Part shown: positions 25,845 through 34,276 of the stretch, in pieces | Layout: each line of letters opens with the position of its first letter | Numbering within the stretch: position 1 is the stretch's first letter | Assembly (NCBI RefSeq): GCF_019355555.1 | Contig: NZ_CP072141.1 | Location: 2,846,001-2,910,000, forward strand | DNA from: Rhizobium sp. L51/94 | Lineage (GTDB): Bacteria > Pseudomonadota > Alphaproteobacteria > Rhizobiales > Rhizobiaceae | Reading direction: 5' to 3' | DNA length: 64,000 nt | The notes under the pieces: model-generated | Told to the model about the DNA's origin: nothing | The model's database searches: none | Seen by the model: the letters and a program-made list of their open reading frames with translations, nothing else | Translations under genes and position numbers: made by a program

Positions 25845-25915
25845 GGCGATTCTCCCTTCAGGACGAGTGCGTTAAAGCCGCATAACGCGCGAGACTTGCG
25901 CGAGTTTGACTGGTG

Positions 25916-26770
25916 TCAAAATTTTCCGCGCATCGCGGCAACGGCCATGCTGAGCTGGCGACGCCATTGCGAGGCCTGTATCGGCCGATCGAGGATGCCG
26001 GCACCGAGTTTCTGCGCCTTGCGCAGGATAGGCCCTGTGAGCGCCACAAGCAAGAATGCCGGCATGAGGCCCGGTGCGACGGGCCCTGAGGCGCGGGCCT
26101 TCGCCAGATGCTCCTGCCCGAGACCTGCAAATGCATCGATGGCAGCGGTGACCCGGGGGATATCCGTGCCCGCGAGGAAACTGTCACGGTCGAGGCCGAC
26201 AGCGGAGAGGATTTCCAGCGGCAGGTAGAGCTGGCCACGATGGCGATGCAGCGGCATCAGTAGCAGACAGCCGGCAATCGCCTGGGCGACGCCTGCGTGG
26301 CCGGCAGCATCGGTCGAGCGGGCAGCATCGGACGGCGACAGCACCAGACCGGCCAACTGGATCAGCGCCGATGCGGTCTCGCCGGCATAGCCTTCGAGGG
26401 CATTTCGGTTTTCCATCGGGTCGTCATAGAGATCGAAAATCCGGGCGTCGATCATGTTGACCAGCGTGGCGCGTGGCAACCTGTGTGTCTCGATTGCTTG
26501 CAACAACTCCGACGCCAGAGGATTGGCCTCGGTCGAGCCGTGCGATTGGCCTTCGAGCAGGTCGCGCCAGTATTGCAGGCGCACCTCGCCGGGCAGCGGC
26601 TCGTGGACCAGATCGCGGATGCGGGCAAGTTCGGCATGAAAACCATAAAGCGCTGCAAGCGGCCGGCGCTTGTCCTCCGGCGACAGCAGGCACGCGAGAT
26701 AACGGTCGCGATCGGTGTCGCGAAGGATGGCGAGGCAGATCTCCTCGTTGCTGCGAAGCGCTGCCGCCAT
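25916..26770 (-). CDS. Squalene/phytoene synthase-family protein, NDUFAF6-like
   Basis: A 284-aa all-alpha protein with the phytoene-synthase-like layout: DRDRYLACLLSPEDKRRPLAALYGFHAE, RLQYWRDLLEG, FDLYDDPMENRNALEGYAGE and HRGQLYLPLEIL. The Asp-rich motifs that bind prenyl diphosphate in true synthases are not intact (the first reads RIRDLVHE). This matches the non-catalytic branch that includes the mitochondrial complex I assembly factor NDUFAF6. It lies 9 nt after an NDUFAF3-like gene. A role in respiratory complex assembly is inference from the mitochondrial homologues. Confidence 0.82.
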   Translation of the reverse strand: MAAALRSNEEICLAILRDTDRDRYLACLLSPEDKRRPLAALYGFHAELARIRDLVHEPLPGEVRLQYWRDLLEGQSHGSTEANPLASELLQAIETHRLPRATLVNMIDARIFDLYDDPMENRNALEGYAGETASALIQLAGLVLSPSDAARSTDAAGHAGVAQAIAGCLLLMPLHRHRGQLYLPLEILSAVGLDRDSFLAGTDIPRVTAAIDAFAGLGQEHLAKARASGPVAPGLMPAFLLVALTGPILRKAQKLGAGILDRPIQASQWRRQLSMAVAAMRGKF

Positions 26771-26779
26771 CTCGGGCCC

Positions 26780-27169
26780 CTAGTCGACGGCGATCAGGGC
26801 GCAGGCAACCGCCCGCGATTCGGACAGCATGATGTTGAAGGTCCGCACTGCCGCTCCCGTATTCATCGGATCCGACGACATGCCGGCATCGCGAAACGCC
26901 GTCTTCAGCGCCTGCGGCAAGGGTCGCATATCGTCACCGGTGCCGACCAGCAGGAATTCGATCTCGGCAGCCTCGTCGATGACCTTCTGGAAGCGATCCG
27001 GCGTCAGTGCATCGGCGGCCGTCATGTCCCAGCCGTAGATGCCAGACGGCAGGCAGAGGATCGAGCCGCGATGTGACATGTCGGCAAAACGAAAGCCGCC
27101 ATTGCCATAGACGTCGATCGGCGCGCGGCCGGGAAAATGGGCGGAGCGGATCTCTATGCCACGGGCCAT
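26780..27169 (-). CDS. Mth938/DUF498 domain protein, NDUFAF3-like
   Basis: A 129-aa protein with the Mth938 fold pattern: IDVYGNGGFRFADMSHRGS, GIYGWDM, EIEFLLVGTGDDMRPLP, TGAAVRTFNIMLSESRAVA. The mitochondrial member is NDUFAF3 (C3orf60), an assembly factor of complex I. The start codon overlaps the secDF stop (TGATG), so it is translated with secDF, and it is followed at 9 nt by the NDUFAF6-like gene. The secDF-NDUFAF3-NDUFAF6 neighbourhood suggests membrane-protein insertion or assembly (inference). Confidence 0.88.
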   Translation of the reverse strand: MARGIEIRSAHFPGRAPIDVYGNGGFRFADMSHRGSILCLPSGIYGWDMTAADALTPDRFQKVIDEAAEIEFLLVGTGDDMRPLPQALKTAFRDAGMSSDPMNTGAAVRTFNIMLSESRAVACALIAVD

Positions 27170-29718
27170 CAGGCCACCGCCTTGCCGGCTGGCGGCACAT
27201 CCGGCTGCGGACCGGGCTGCACCCCGCGCGGCCGAAGCTTGAAGGCGATCAGCACCGGTGCGGCGATGTAGATCGACGAGAAGGTGCCGACCGCAACGCC
27301 GAAGAACATCACGAACGTGAACGAGCGGATGACCTCGCCGCCGAAGATCGACAGCGCCAGCAGCGCCAGCAATGTGGTTGCCGCCGTCAGCACGGTACGC
27401 GACAGGGTCTGGTTGATCGACGCATCGATGAGGATCGGCAACGGCATCTGCTTGTAGTGCCTGAGGTTTTCACGCATCCGGTCGTAGACGACGACGGTAT
27501 CGTTGAGCGAATAGCCGATGATCGTCAGCACCGCCGCGATGCTCGTCAGGTTGAATTCGATACCGGTGACAACGAACAGGCCGAAGGTCAGGATGATATC
27601 GTGCAGCGTCGCGATGATCGCCCCCAGCGCATACTGCCAGGCAAACCGCACCCAGATATAGATGAAGATCGCCGCCAGGGAGGCCATCACGCCAAACGTA
27701 CCCGCCCGCGTCAGTTGGCCCGATATCGCCGGACCCACGACCTCGACGCGGCGGAACTCGTACTTGTCCTGCAATTCGCCACGCACCAGCGTTACCGCCG
27801 ACTGCTCGGCATTTTCGCCGCCATCCTGCGACTGCAGGCGGATCAGCGCACCGGTCGCATTGCTGATCGGCTGCGCCTGGACATCGCCGATATTCAGCTG
27901 CCCGAGCCGCGTCTTGATATCCGGGATATCGACCTTGCCCTGCTTGGCACGAACCTCGATCAGCGAGCCGCCGGTGAAATCGACACCGAGATGCATGCCG
28001 AACGAGAAGAAACCAATCATCGACAGCACCGAAAGCACGGCCGAGATCGTGAAAGTATAGCGGCGGATGCCCATGAAGCGAATATTGGCGCCGTCGAAGA
28101 CGGCAGTCCGCACGCCCTTCGGCAAATGCTTCGGCCGGCGGCGCTTGATCCAGATGGCAATCAGCCAGCGGGTCAGCGTGAAAGCCGTAAACAGCGATGC
28201 GATGATGCCGATCCCGAGTGTCACGGCAAAGCCGCGCACGGGACCGCTCCCCATGGAGAACAGGATGGCAGCGGCGATCAGCGTCGTCACATTGGCGTCG
28301 ATGATGGTCGTGTAGGCGCGCGCAAATCCGCTTTCGCAAGCCTGCACGAACGGCGTCCCACCCTTCAGCTTTTCGCGGATACGCTCATAGATCAGCACGT
28401 TCGAATCCACCGCCAGGCCCATCGTGAAGATGATGCCGGCGATACCTGGCAAGGTCAGCGTCGCCTGGAAAAGGCTGAGGATCGCCATGATGAGAATGAT
28501 GTTGAAAACCAGCGCCGCGGTGGCGAAACCGCCGAGCGAACCATAGAAGAACACCATGAAGGCAACCACGGCAAAGGCACCGACGATGCCGGCGATGATG
28601 CTCGCACGGGTCGAATCGGCGCCAAGGCCGGGCTCGACGGTACGCTCCTCGACCACCGTCAGCGTTGCCGGCAACGAGCCGGAGCGCAGAAGGATGACGA
28701 GGTCGGCAGCCCCCTCTGGCGAAAAGTTGCCTGCCAGCATACCCTTGCCATCGGTCACGGGCTGTTTGATCAGCGGTGCCGAGATCACCTGGTCGTCGAG
28801 TACGGCGACGTAGGACTTGCCGACGTTCTTCGCCGTCGCCTGCGCGAATGCCTGGGTGGCCTTTGCATCGAGCTGGAAGGTAACGACGTTCTGCTTGGTC
28901 TGGGTATCCAGCATCGGCTCGGCGGCGATGATGCTCTGGTCGTTGGCCACGGGCCGCTTGAAGACGAGGTAGCTATCCGGCGGATCGTCCTGCGAATACA
29001 GCACTTCGGAATTGGCCGGTGGCTGCGTGTCGATCGCCGTCTGCACCGGCATGCTCGTATCCAGCATGTTGAAGGTCAGCTTCGCCGGCTGGTTCAGCAG
29101 CGTCTTCAGCCGCTGGGGATCGGTCAGGCCCGGCACCTCGACGATGAGCCGGTCGCTGCCCTGCCGCTGGATCAGCGGCTCGCGGCGGCCGACCTGCTTG
29201 ACGCGGCTGCGAACCACTTCGATCGACTGGTCCAGCGCCTCCGCGGTACGGTAGGCGATACCCTCGTTGGTCAGTGCCATGGTTATCAGGCCGCCATCGC
29301 CGGGGACGACGGTCGCCTCGCGGATCGAACCGCCGGTGGCCGAGCTTCCGACGCTGTCGGTTAAAGGCTTGAGTGCATCGGTTGCCGCCGCCATCTGGCC
29401 GACGTCGGTCAGGTGCATGGTGATGGTCTGGACGGTACCGGAAAGATCGACGGTGGGAATTTTCGCATCACGCAGCCGGCGCGCGACATCGTTGATCGTT
29501 GATTGCAGCCGGGCTGCGACGATCTCGTCGCGCTCGATCTTCAGCGAGATCCGCGATCCGCCCTGGAGGTCGAGACCGAGGATCGCTTTGTGGTGCGGCA
29601 GCCAGCTCGGGAAACGCTCGAGCTGGCGGTCGCTGAACAGGTTGGGAAGTGCGACGAGGACGCTGGCAACAACGGCAAGCCAAACGAGGATTGTCTTCCA
29701 GCGGGAGAATTGCAGCAT
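27169..29718 (-). CDS. secDF: SecDF fusion, protein translocase subunit
   Basis: An 849-aa fusion of SecD and SecF that uses the proton gradient to pull exported proteins through SecYEG. The SecD half starts with one helix, then the D1 signature LGLDLQGGSRI, a large periplasmic domain and LPGIAGIIFTMGLAVDSNVLIYERIREKL. The SecF half begins near residue 560 with LGVDFTGGSLIEVR and repeats the helix set with LTIIGYSLNDTVVVYDRMREN. Twelve helices are expected. Fused SecDF is normal in alphaproteobacteria. It lies downstream of yajC by 62 nt and is coupled to the Mth938 gene. Confidence 0.97.
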   Translation of the reverse strand: MLQFSRWKTILVWLAVVASVLVALPNLFSDRQLERFPSWLPHHKAILGLDLQGGSRISLKIERDEIVAARLQSTINDVARRLRDAKIPTVDLSGTVQTITMHLTDVGQMAAATDALKPLTDSVGSSATGGSIREATVVPGDGGLITMALTNEGIAYRTAEALDQSIEVVRSRVKQVGRREPLIQRQGSDRLIVEVPGLTDPQRLKTLLNQPAKLTFNMLDTSMPVQTAIDTQPPANSEVLYSQDDPPDSYLVFKRPVANDQSIIAAEPMLDTQTKQNVVTFQLDAKATQAFAQATAKNVGKSYVAVLDDQVISAPLIKQPVTDGKGMLAGNFSPEGAADLVILLRSGSLPATLTVVEERTVEPGLGADSTRASIIAGIVGAFAVVAFMVFFYGSLGGFATAALVFNIILIMAILSLFQATLTLPGIAGIIFTMGLAVDSNVLIYERIREKLKGGTPFVQACESGFARAYTTIIDANVTTLIAAAILFSMGSGPVRGFAVTLGIGIIASLFTAFTLTRWLIAIWIKRRRPKHLPKGVRTAVFDGANIRFMGIRRYTFTISAVLSVLSMIGFFSFGMHLGVDFTGGSLIEVRAKQGKVDIPDIKTRLGQLNIGDVQAQPISNATGALIRLQSQDGGENAEQSAVTLVRGELQDKYEFRRVEVVGPAISGQLTRAGTFGVMASLAAIFIYIWVRFAWQYALGAIIATLHDIILTFGLFVVTGIEFNLTSIAAVLTIIGYSLNDTVVVYDRMRENLRHYKQMPLPILIDASINQTLSRTVLTAATTLLALLALSIFGGEVIRSFTFVMFFGVAVGTFSSIYIAAPVLIAFKLRPRGVQPGPQPDVPPAGKAVA

Positions 29719-29780
29719 GGCGTTCTCGACTTTACTATTCGTCGCGACGCGGCCGGACGGCCGGCCGCCCGTTATCGATG

Positions 29781-30131
29781 CTAGGCTGCGTCCGCCTTGA
29801 CCGGTTCACCCTTGACGCGGACTTCCGAGATCGCCGTGCGGACGACGCGGACCTTGACGCCTTCGGCAATCTCGACTTCCAGTTCCTTATCGTCGACGAC
29901 CTTGACGACCTTGCCGACGATGCCGCCGCCCGTGACGATCTGGTCGCCGCGACGGATATTCTTCAAAACGTCGTCACGCTTGCGAGCCTGGGCGCGCTGC
30001 GGCCGGATAAGGAGAAAATACCAGACGACCATCAGCGGAACGAAGAGGAAAACCATCTCCATGCCGGAACCGCCAAACACGCCCATGGCGGTATCGGTGG
30101 CGCTCTGGGCGTATGCGTTGGTGATAAACAT
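29781..30131 (-). CDS. yajC: Preprotein translocase subunit YajC
   Basis: A 116-aa protein with one helix (MEMVFLFVPLMVVWYFLLI) followed by the conserved RPQRAQARKRDDVLKNIRRGD and VTGGGIVGKV. YajC joins SecD and SecF in the accessory holotranslocon. It heads the yajC-secDF-Mth938-NDUFAF6-like group on the minus strand. The N-terminus of 22 residues before the helix is short and polar, as expected. Confidence 0.96.
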   Translation of the reverse strand: MFITNAYAQSATDTAMGVFGGSGMEMVFLFVPLMVVWYFLLIRPQRAQARKRDDVLKNIRRGDQIVTGGGIVGKVVKVVDDKELEVEIAEGVKVRVVRTAISEVRVKGEPVKADAA

Positions 30132-30331
30132 CGGGAACTCCTCAAAATCCAGGCGGGAAACAACCCGTTACACCGCGCGAGATATCATTGTGATCGTGGC
30201 AAATGCAACAAAAACAGCCGATAACCGTACCGTTTTCTCAGCCTCTTAACCTTTCGGCCGGGGAAAGGCCATGCTACCCGGCAGCGAAATGAACTTTTGC
30301 CGCTGCGTCCCATAACCCATCCGGAGGAAAC

Positions 30332-31207
30332 ATGGTGACCGAAGATCAAAACGCACTGATCCTTGCCGAACTCCGCCGTCTGGCATCGGCGGTCGAAAGA
30401 TTGGCCGGCCCGGCTCGTGCCGTCAATGACTGGGATGCTGCGGACTGCTTCGTCTGGAGCCCTGCCCGCGAGCACCTACAGCCCGTGCCCCGTCCGAACC
30501 GGGTGGCAATCGGCCTTATCCGGGGTGTCGATCATGTGCGCGACATCCTGCACGAAAACACGCTGCGCTTCGCCGAGGGATTTGCTGCCAACAACGTGCT
30601 CCTCTGGGGCGCACGCGGCATGGGCAAGTCCTCGCTGGTAAAAGCCGTGCACGCCGACATCATCCGCTCGACCGGCGTCCCGTTGAAACTGGTGGAGGTC
30701 CACCGGGAGGATATCTCGACGCTCCCTCTGCTGCTCGACATCGTCAAGGCGGCCTCGCTGCGCGTCATCGTCTTCTGCGACGACCTCTCCTTCGATCACG
30801 ATGACACAGCCTATAAATCGCTGAAAGCAGCGCTCGACGGCGGCGTCGAAGGCAGACCCGACAATGTGCTCTTCTACGCCACGTCCAACCGTCGTCACCT
30901 CCTGCCGCGCAACATGATGGAAAACGAGCAGTCGACGGCGATCAATCCGTCCGAGGCCGTCGAGGAGAAAGTTTCGCTCTCCGACCGTTTCGGCCTCTGG
31001 CTCGGCTTCCACAAATGCAGCCAGGACGACTACCTGCTGATGATCGATGGTTACGCCAAACACTTCAACCTCGCTCTCGATCGCGACGAGATGCACCGGG
31101 AGGCGCTGGCGTGGTCCACGACCCGGGGGGCGCGCTCCGGACGCGTTGCCTGGCAGTACATCCAGGATCTGGCCGGCCGACAACGGATCGAGCTGCCGCG
31201 CGACTGA
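30332..31207 (+). CDS. DUF815 family AAA-type ATPase
   Basis: A 291-aa ATPase. The Walker A motif is GARGMGKSSLVK near residue 92, Walker B is VIVFCDDLSF, and a sensor-like NVLFYATSNRRHLLPR follows. The C-terminal SLSDRFGLWLGFHKCSQDDYL is characteristic of DUF815. The role is unknown; in rhizobia it commonly sits near yajC and the LysM/M23 gene. GGAGG (30322-30326) lies just upstream of the ATG. It is divergent from yajC, with a 200-nt shared regulatory gap. Confidence 0.92.
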   Translation: MVTEDQNALILAELRRLASAVERLAGPARAVNDWDAADCFVWSPAREHLQPVPRPNRVAIGLIRGVDHVRDILHENTLRFAEGFAANNVLLWGARGMGKSSLVKAVHADIIRSTGVPLKLVEVHREDISTLPLLLDIVKAASLRVIVFCDDLSFDHDDTAYKSLKAALDGGVEGRPDNVLFYATSNRRHLLPRNMMENEQSTAINPSEAVEEKVSLSDRFGLWLGFHKCSQDDYLLMIDGYAKHFNLALDRDEMHREALAWSTTRGARSGRVAWQYIQDLAGRQRIELPRD

Positions 31208-31270
31208 CTTTTCCCGGCCCGGGCAAGGAATTGCGACCGTATGCCAGCATTAAACTTGGAGGCTCAAGAA

Positions 31271-31292
31271 ATACTTTGGAAACCCAAAGTAT
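31271..31292. promoter_or_regulatory. Perfect palindrome upstream of the EAL gene
   Basis: ATACTTTGG (31271-31279) and CCAAAGTAT (31284-31292) are exact reverse complements around AAAC, within an unusually AT-rich 214-nt gap. No T-run follows, so an operator is at least as likely as a terminator of the DUF815 gene. The cognate regulator is unknown. Confidence 0.5.
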
Positions 31293-31421
31293 ATGAATAA
31301 AAACTCATTTTCACTTTGAATTTGCTAATTAAGATTTACTTTATGATGCCGCGATATGTTTGGGCTGAGGAAAATGAGTGACCTCTGAGAAGGCTATGAC
31401 AGCCATCGCCTGGGAGATGTC

Positions 31422-32969
31422 ATGCCTTTTTTTCGCAGCAAAGCTGGCCACGAAGCGATATTCTTGGGAGTCTTCGGCACAGTCATCTGGGCGCTGGGAA
31501 GCCAATTCCAGGCGTTCGAGGCTGTAACCGCATTCGTGCTACGCAATGACGACTATCAGCTCGACGACCTGGCGCTGGCGATTACAGTCACCGGGTTGGT
31601 CAGCCTGATCTATTCCATCCTTCGCCTGCGCGATCTCAGCCGGGAAGTCGGCCGCCGCGAGATTGCCGAGCAGGGTGTGAAGTGGATCTCCGGTCACGAC
31701 GAAACGACAGGGCTCCCCAACCGCCGGTCTCTCGACGAACGCATGGCCTGCCCGCAACACAGCGGGGAGGACAAGCTTGGCGTCTTCGCCCTCCAGCTCG
31801 ACGGCTTTAAAAAGATCAAGGACCTGTTCGACCACAAGACGGCAGACGACGTGCTGCGGGTGATGGCGGAGCGCCTGAAGGCGATCTTCCCGTCTGACGA
31901 TATCTTCAGGACCGGTGGACGGGACTTTATTGCGTTCATCGCCGGAGCGGATCACGCTGAAATCGCCGAACAGGTAGCGGCCGCAATCGCAAGACCGGTC
32001 GCCGTCAGGGGACAGGCGGTCGAAGTTGGCGTCGCGGTCGGTTATGCGCTTCTTCCCGTCGACGGGACTGACCTCGCAAGCGCCGTGCGCTGCGCCGAAG
32101 TTGCCATGGAAGCGGCAAAGAACGACCCGGCACGAAAAATCCGCGCCTTCGAACCCACGATGCGCGAGCGGTGGAAGGAAAGCTCCGAGCTCGAGAAACA
32201 GCTTCGTCAAGCGATCAGAAAAAATACGATAAAGCCCTATTACCAGCCGATCGTCGATCTCCACACGGGCAGGATCAACGGCTTCGAAGCGCTCGCCCGC
32301 TGGGAACAGGAACCGGGCAAGTTCGTGCCGCCCACCGTCTTCATCGACCTTGCCGAACGCACGGGCCTGATCGGCGAGCTGACGGTCAAGCTCTTCCGGG
32401 TTGCCTGCGCCGATGCCGCCACCTGGCCGAACGGCGTTATTCTCTCCTTCAACCTGTCGCCGACGCAGCTGCATGACGGGCTGCTGGCAATCCGTATCCT
32501 GACGATCCTCTCCGAAGCCGGACTGCCTCCGTCACGCCTCGAGATCGAGATTACCGAATCGGCGCTCATCCAGGATCTCGTCGCTGCCGAGCGGATCATC
32601 GCCGATCTGAAGAATGCCGGCATACGCATCGCGCTCGACGACTTCGGTACGGGCTATTCGAGCCTTGGCCAGCTTTCGAGGTTCAGCTTCGACAAGATCA
32701 AGATCGACCGGATGTTCGTCTCGGAAGCCGCCGACGGCAAGAAAAACGAGAAGATCCTGAGAACGATCATCGGTCTCGGCAAGGGGCTGGATATCCTGAC
32801 GACGGCGGAAGGCATCGAGACCGAGGAGCAGCTCCAGGCACTGATCCGGATGGGATGCAATCTCGGCCAGGGCTACCTCTTCGGCAAAGCCGTCCCCGCC
32901 GCCGAAGCATCCCGCCTCCTCGAACTCGATTGCAAACTGGTGGAAACCTCGGAGATGATGGTCGCCTGA
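31422..32969 (+). CDS. Membrane-anchored EAL phosphodiesterase with degenerate GGDEF domain
   Basis: A 515-aa protein. Two N-terminal helices (AIFLGVFGTVIWALG and LALAITVTGLVSLIYSIL) lead into a GGDEF-like domain whose active site reads GGRDF, not GG[D/E]EF, so cyclic-di-GMP synthesis is unlikely. The C-terminal EAL domain (from about residue 270) is complete: FEALARW, NLSPTQL, EITES, DDFGTGYSSL, IKIDR, AEGIET and GQGYLFG. It most likely hydrolyses cyclic di-GMP, perhaps with GTP binding by the first domain as a regulator (inference). It has its own promoter region and is not in an operon. It sits in a segment that separates DUF815 from the NlpD-like gene. Confidence 0.92.
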   Translation: MPFFRSKAGHEAIFLGVFGTVIWALGSQFQAFEAVTAFVLRNDDYQLDDLALAITVTGLVSLIYSILRLRDLSREVGRREIAEQGVKWISGHDETTGLPNRRSLDERMACPQHSGEDKLGVFALQLDGFKKIKDLFDHKTADDVLRVMAERLKAIFPSDDIFRTGGRDFIAFIAGADHAEIAEQVAAAIARPVAVRGQAVEVGVAVGYALLPVDGTDLASAVRCAEVAMEAAKNDPARKIRAFEPTMRERWKESSELEKQLRQAIRKNTIKPYYQPIVDLHTGRINGFEALARWEQEPGKFVPPTVFIDLAERTGLIGELTVKLFRVACADAATWPNGVILSFNLSPTQLHDGLLAIRILTILSEAGLPPSRLEIEITESALIQDLVAAERIIADLKNAGIRIALDDFGTGYSSLGQLSRFSFDKIKIDRMFVSEAADGKKNEKILRTIIGLGKGLDILTTAEGIETEEQLQALIRMGCNLGQGYLFGKAVPAAEASRLLELDCKLVETSEMMVA

Positions 32970-33103
32970 GGCTATTGACAAGGTTACCTGTACAGCAACT
33001 TGCTGGCCAAGCGCCGGCTTGAGTTGCTGAAACGCGCGCGAGGGAAATCCAGCGACAAACACGACGCAACTGGCTTGCGCGCGATTTTCCCGTTTCAGCT
33101 GGA

Positions 33104-33694
33104 TTAGCGATATACGGCGCGCATATTTTCGACGGCACGCCGAAAGACTTCGGTGTCATCCAGGGCTCGAGCCAGTACAATTCCGCCTTGGATCGTCATC
33201 ACCATGCGCTCCGCTTCGATATCAGCCAGATCCGCTGGTTGTCCCGCCCTGCGAAGAGCATCCGACAGCGCCGCGATCCAACGCCTAAAGTAACTCGCGA
33301 TCGACGCGCCAAACGTGTCGCGCGTTGCAACCATGGCAAACGTTCCCACCAGACAGATGCGGCTGCCAGACCGGAAGTAGATCATGACGTTGTCCAACAT
33401 CGCGGCAATCGCCGCATTTGGCTCGCCCCTGCGCAGCGGTTCGTAGATCTCCCGCTCAAACCACGCATCGACGTCTGCAAGCACTGCGGCCGCCATCTCC
33501 TCCTTCCCTCCGGGAAAGAAATGGTAGAGGCTTCCCTTTCCTACCCCGATGCGCTCCGTGATGCTGTTTAGGGTCGTGCCGTCATAGCCGAGATCACGAA
33601 AGACTTCGGCTAGCAACCGCACAACGTCTTGCCGTTCGAATACCGCTTTCACATCGACCTCAAAATCCGAAATCTGACAGACCGGGGTGGTCAT
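33104..33694 (-). CDS. TetR/AcrR family transcriptional repressor
   Basis: A 196-aa regulator. The N-terminal HTH is clear: [19 protein letters not shown], then [21 protein letters not shown]. The C-terminal ligand domain resembles the LmrA/YxaF type ([20 protein letters not shown]). The ATG at 33694 is chosen because it gives a short leader before the HTH; it lies inside the end of the DUF1348 gene (35-nt overlap), so the two form one transcript. It probably represses its own operon through the palindrome at 34155-34172. Confidence 0.9.
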   Translation of the reverse strand: MTTPVCQISDFEVDVKAVFERQDVVRLLAEVFRDLGYDGTTLNSITERIGVGKGSLYHFFPGGKEEMAAAVLADVDAWFEREIYEPLRRGEPNAAIAAMLDNVMIYFRSGSRICLVGTFAMVATRDTFGASIASYFRRWIAALSDALRRAGQPADLADIEAERMVMTIQGGIVLARALDDTEVFRRAVENMRAVYR

Positions 33695-34121
33695 CAGGTC
33701 GCCTGCCCAGTGGCCAGAAATACCGGCGCTCGTGCTCCTGTATGGGCTTGTCATTGATGCAAGCAAAGCGCCGCTGCATCAGGCCGTCGGCATCGAATTC
33801 CCAGTTTTCGTTCCCGAAGGAGCGAAACCAGTTTTGGCTATCATCGTGCCACTCATAGGCAAAACGGACAGCGATGCGGTTTTCCGAAAACGCCCAGAGC
33901 TCCTTGATGAGGCGGTAATCCAGTTCCTTTTCCCACTTTCTCGTCAGGAAGGAAATGATCGCAGGACGGCCGGTTACAAACTCGGCCCGGTTTCGCCATT
34001 CGCTGTCTGGCGTGTACGCCAGCGCTACCCTCTCCGGATTGCGGCTATTCCAGCCATCTTCAGCCGCCCTGACTTTCAGGGTGGCGGTTTCAACCGAGAA
34101 CGGGGGAATCAGGGAAACCAC
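33660..34121 (-). CDS. DUF1348 (NTF2-like, SnoaL-type) protein
   Basis: A 153-aa protein of the NTF2-like cone fold. Family blocks are [77 protein letters not shown] and the C-terminal [18 protein letters not shown]. Biochemical role unknown. The start is taken as GTG at 34121 because AAGGAGGTT sits 4 nt upstream, a near-perfect Shine-Dalgarno. Open frame upstream to 34181 has no such site. It is the first gene of a two-gene operon with the TetR repressor. DUF1348-TetR pairs are frequent in proteobacteria (recollection). Confidence 0.9.
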   Translation of the reverse strand: MVSLIPPFSVETATLKVRAAEDGWNSRNPERVALAYTPDSEWRNRAEFVTGRPAIISFLTRKWEKELDYRLIKELWAFSENRIAVRFAYEWHDDSQNWFRSFGNENWEFDADGLMQRRFACINDKPIQEHERRYFWPLGRRPDDHPGLSDFGF

Positions 34122-34154
34122 GAGCAACCTCCTTCTTTTACCAATTTGCTTATT

Positions 34155-34181
34155 CTGTACCAAAAGGTACAGCCATGTCAA
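34155..34181 (-). promoter_or_regulatory. Promoter with TetR-type operator for the DUF1348-tetR operon
   Basis: CTGTACC-AAAA-GGTACAG (34155-34172) is a perfect 7+7 palindrome. On the minus strand TTGACA (34176-34181) forms a consensus -35, and the palindrome covers the spacer and reaches the -10 (TACAGAAT). The leader from there to the GTG is about 30 nt. Binding of the TetR protein here would block polymerase, giving autoregulation (inference). Confidence 0.75.
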
Positions 34182-34224
34182 TCAGCGAGCAGCTACTGAG
34201 TCACCGTCGTATCGTCCAAAACGA

Positions 34225-34251
34225 CAAAAAGCCCGGCATGACCGGGCTTTT
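34225..34251 (-). terminator. Terminator of the NlpD-like gene, probably bidirectional
   Basis: AAAAAGCCCGG and CCGGGCTTTTT flank CATGA. This symmetrical hairpin lies 25 nt beyond the stop of the minus-strand gene at 34277 and works as an intrinsic terminator on either strand. Confidence 0.9.
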
Positions 34252-34276
34252 TGCATAACTCCTCGAGACGCACTAT

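Noticed and set aside
27007..29364. Open frame of 785 codons on the plus strand
   Set aside because: Antisense to secDF; extreme Arg/His/Asp composition and no ribosome-binding site.
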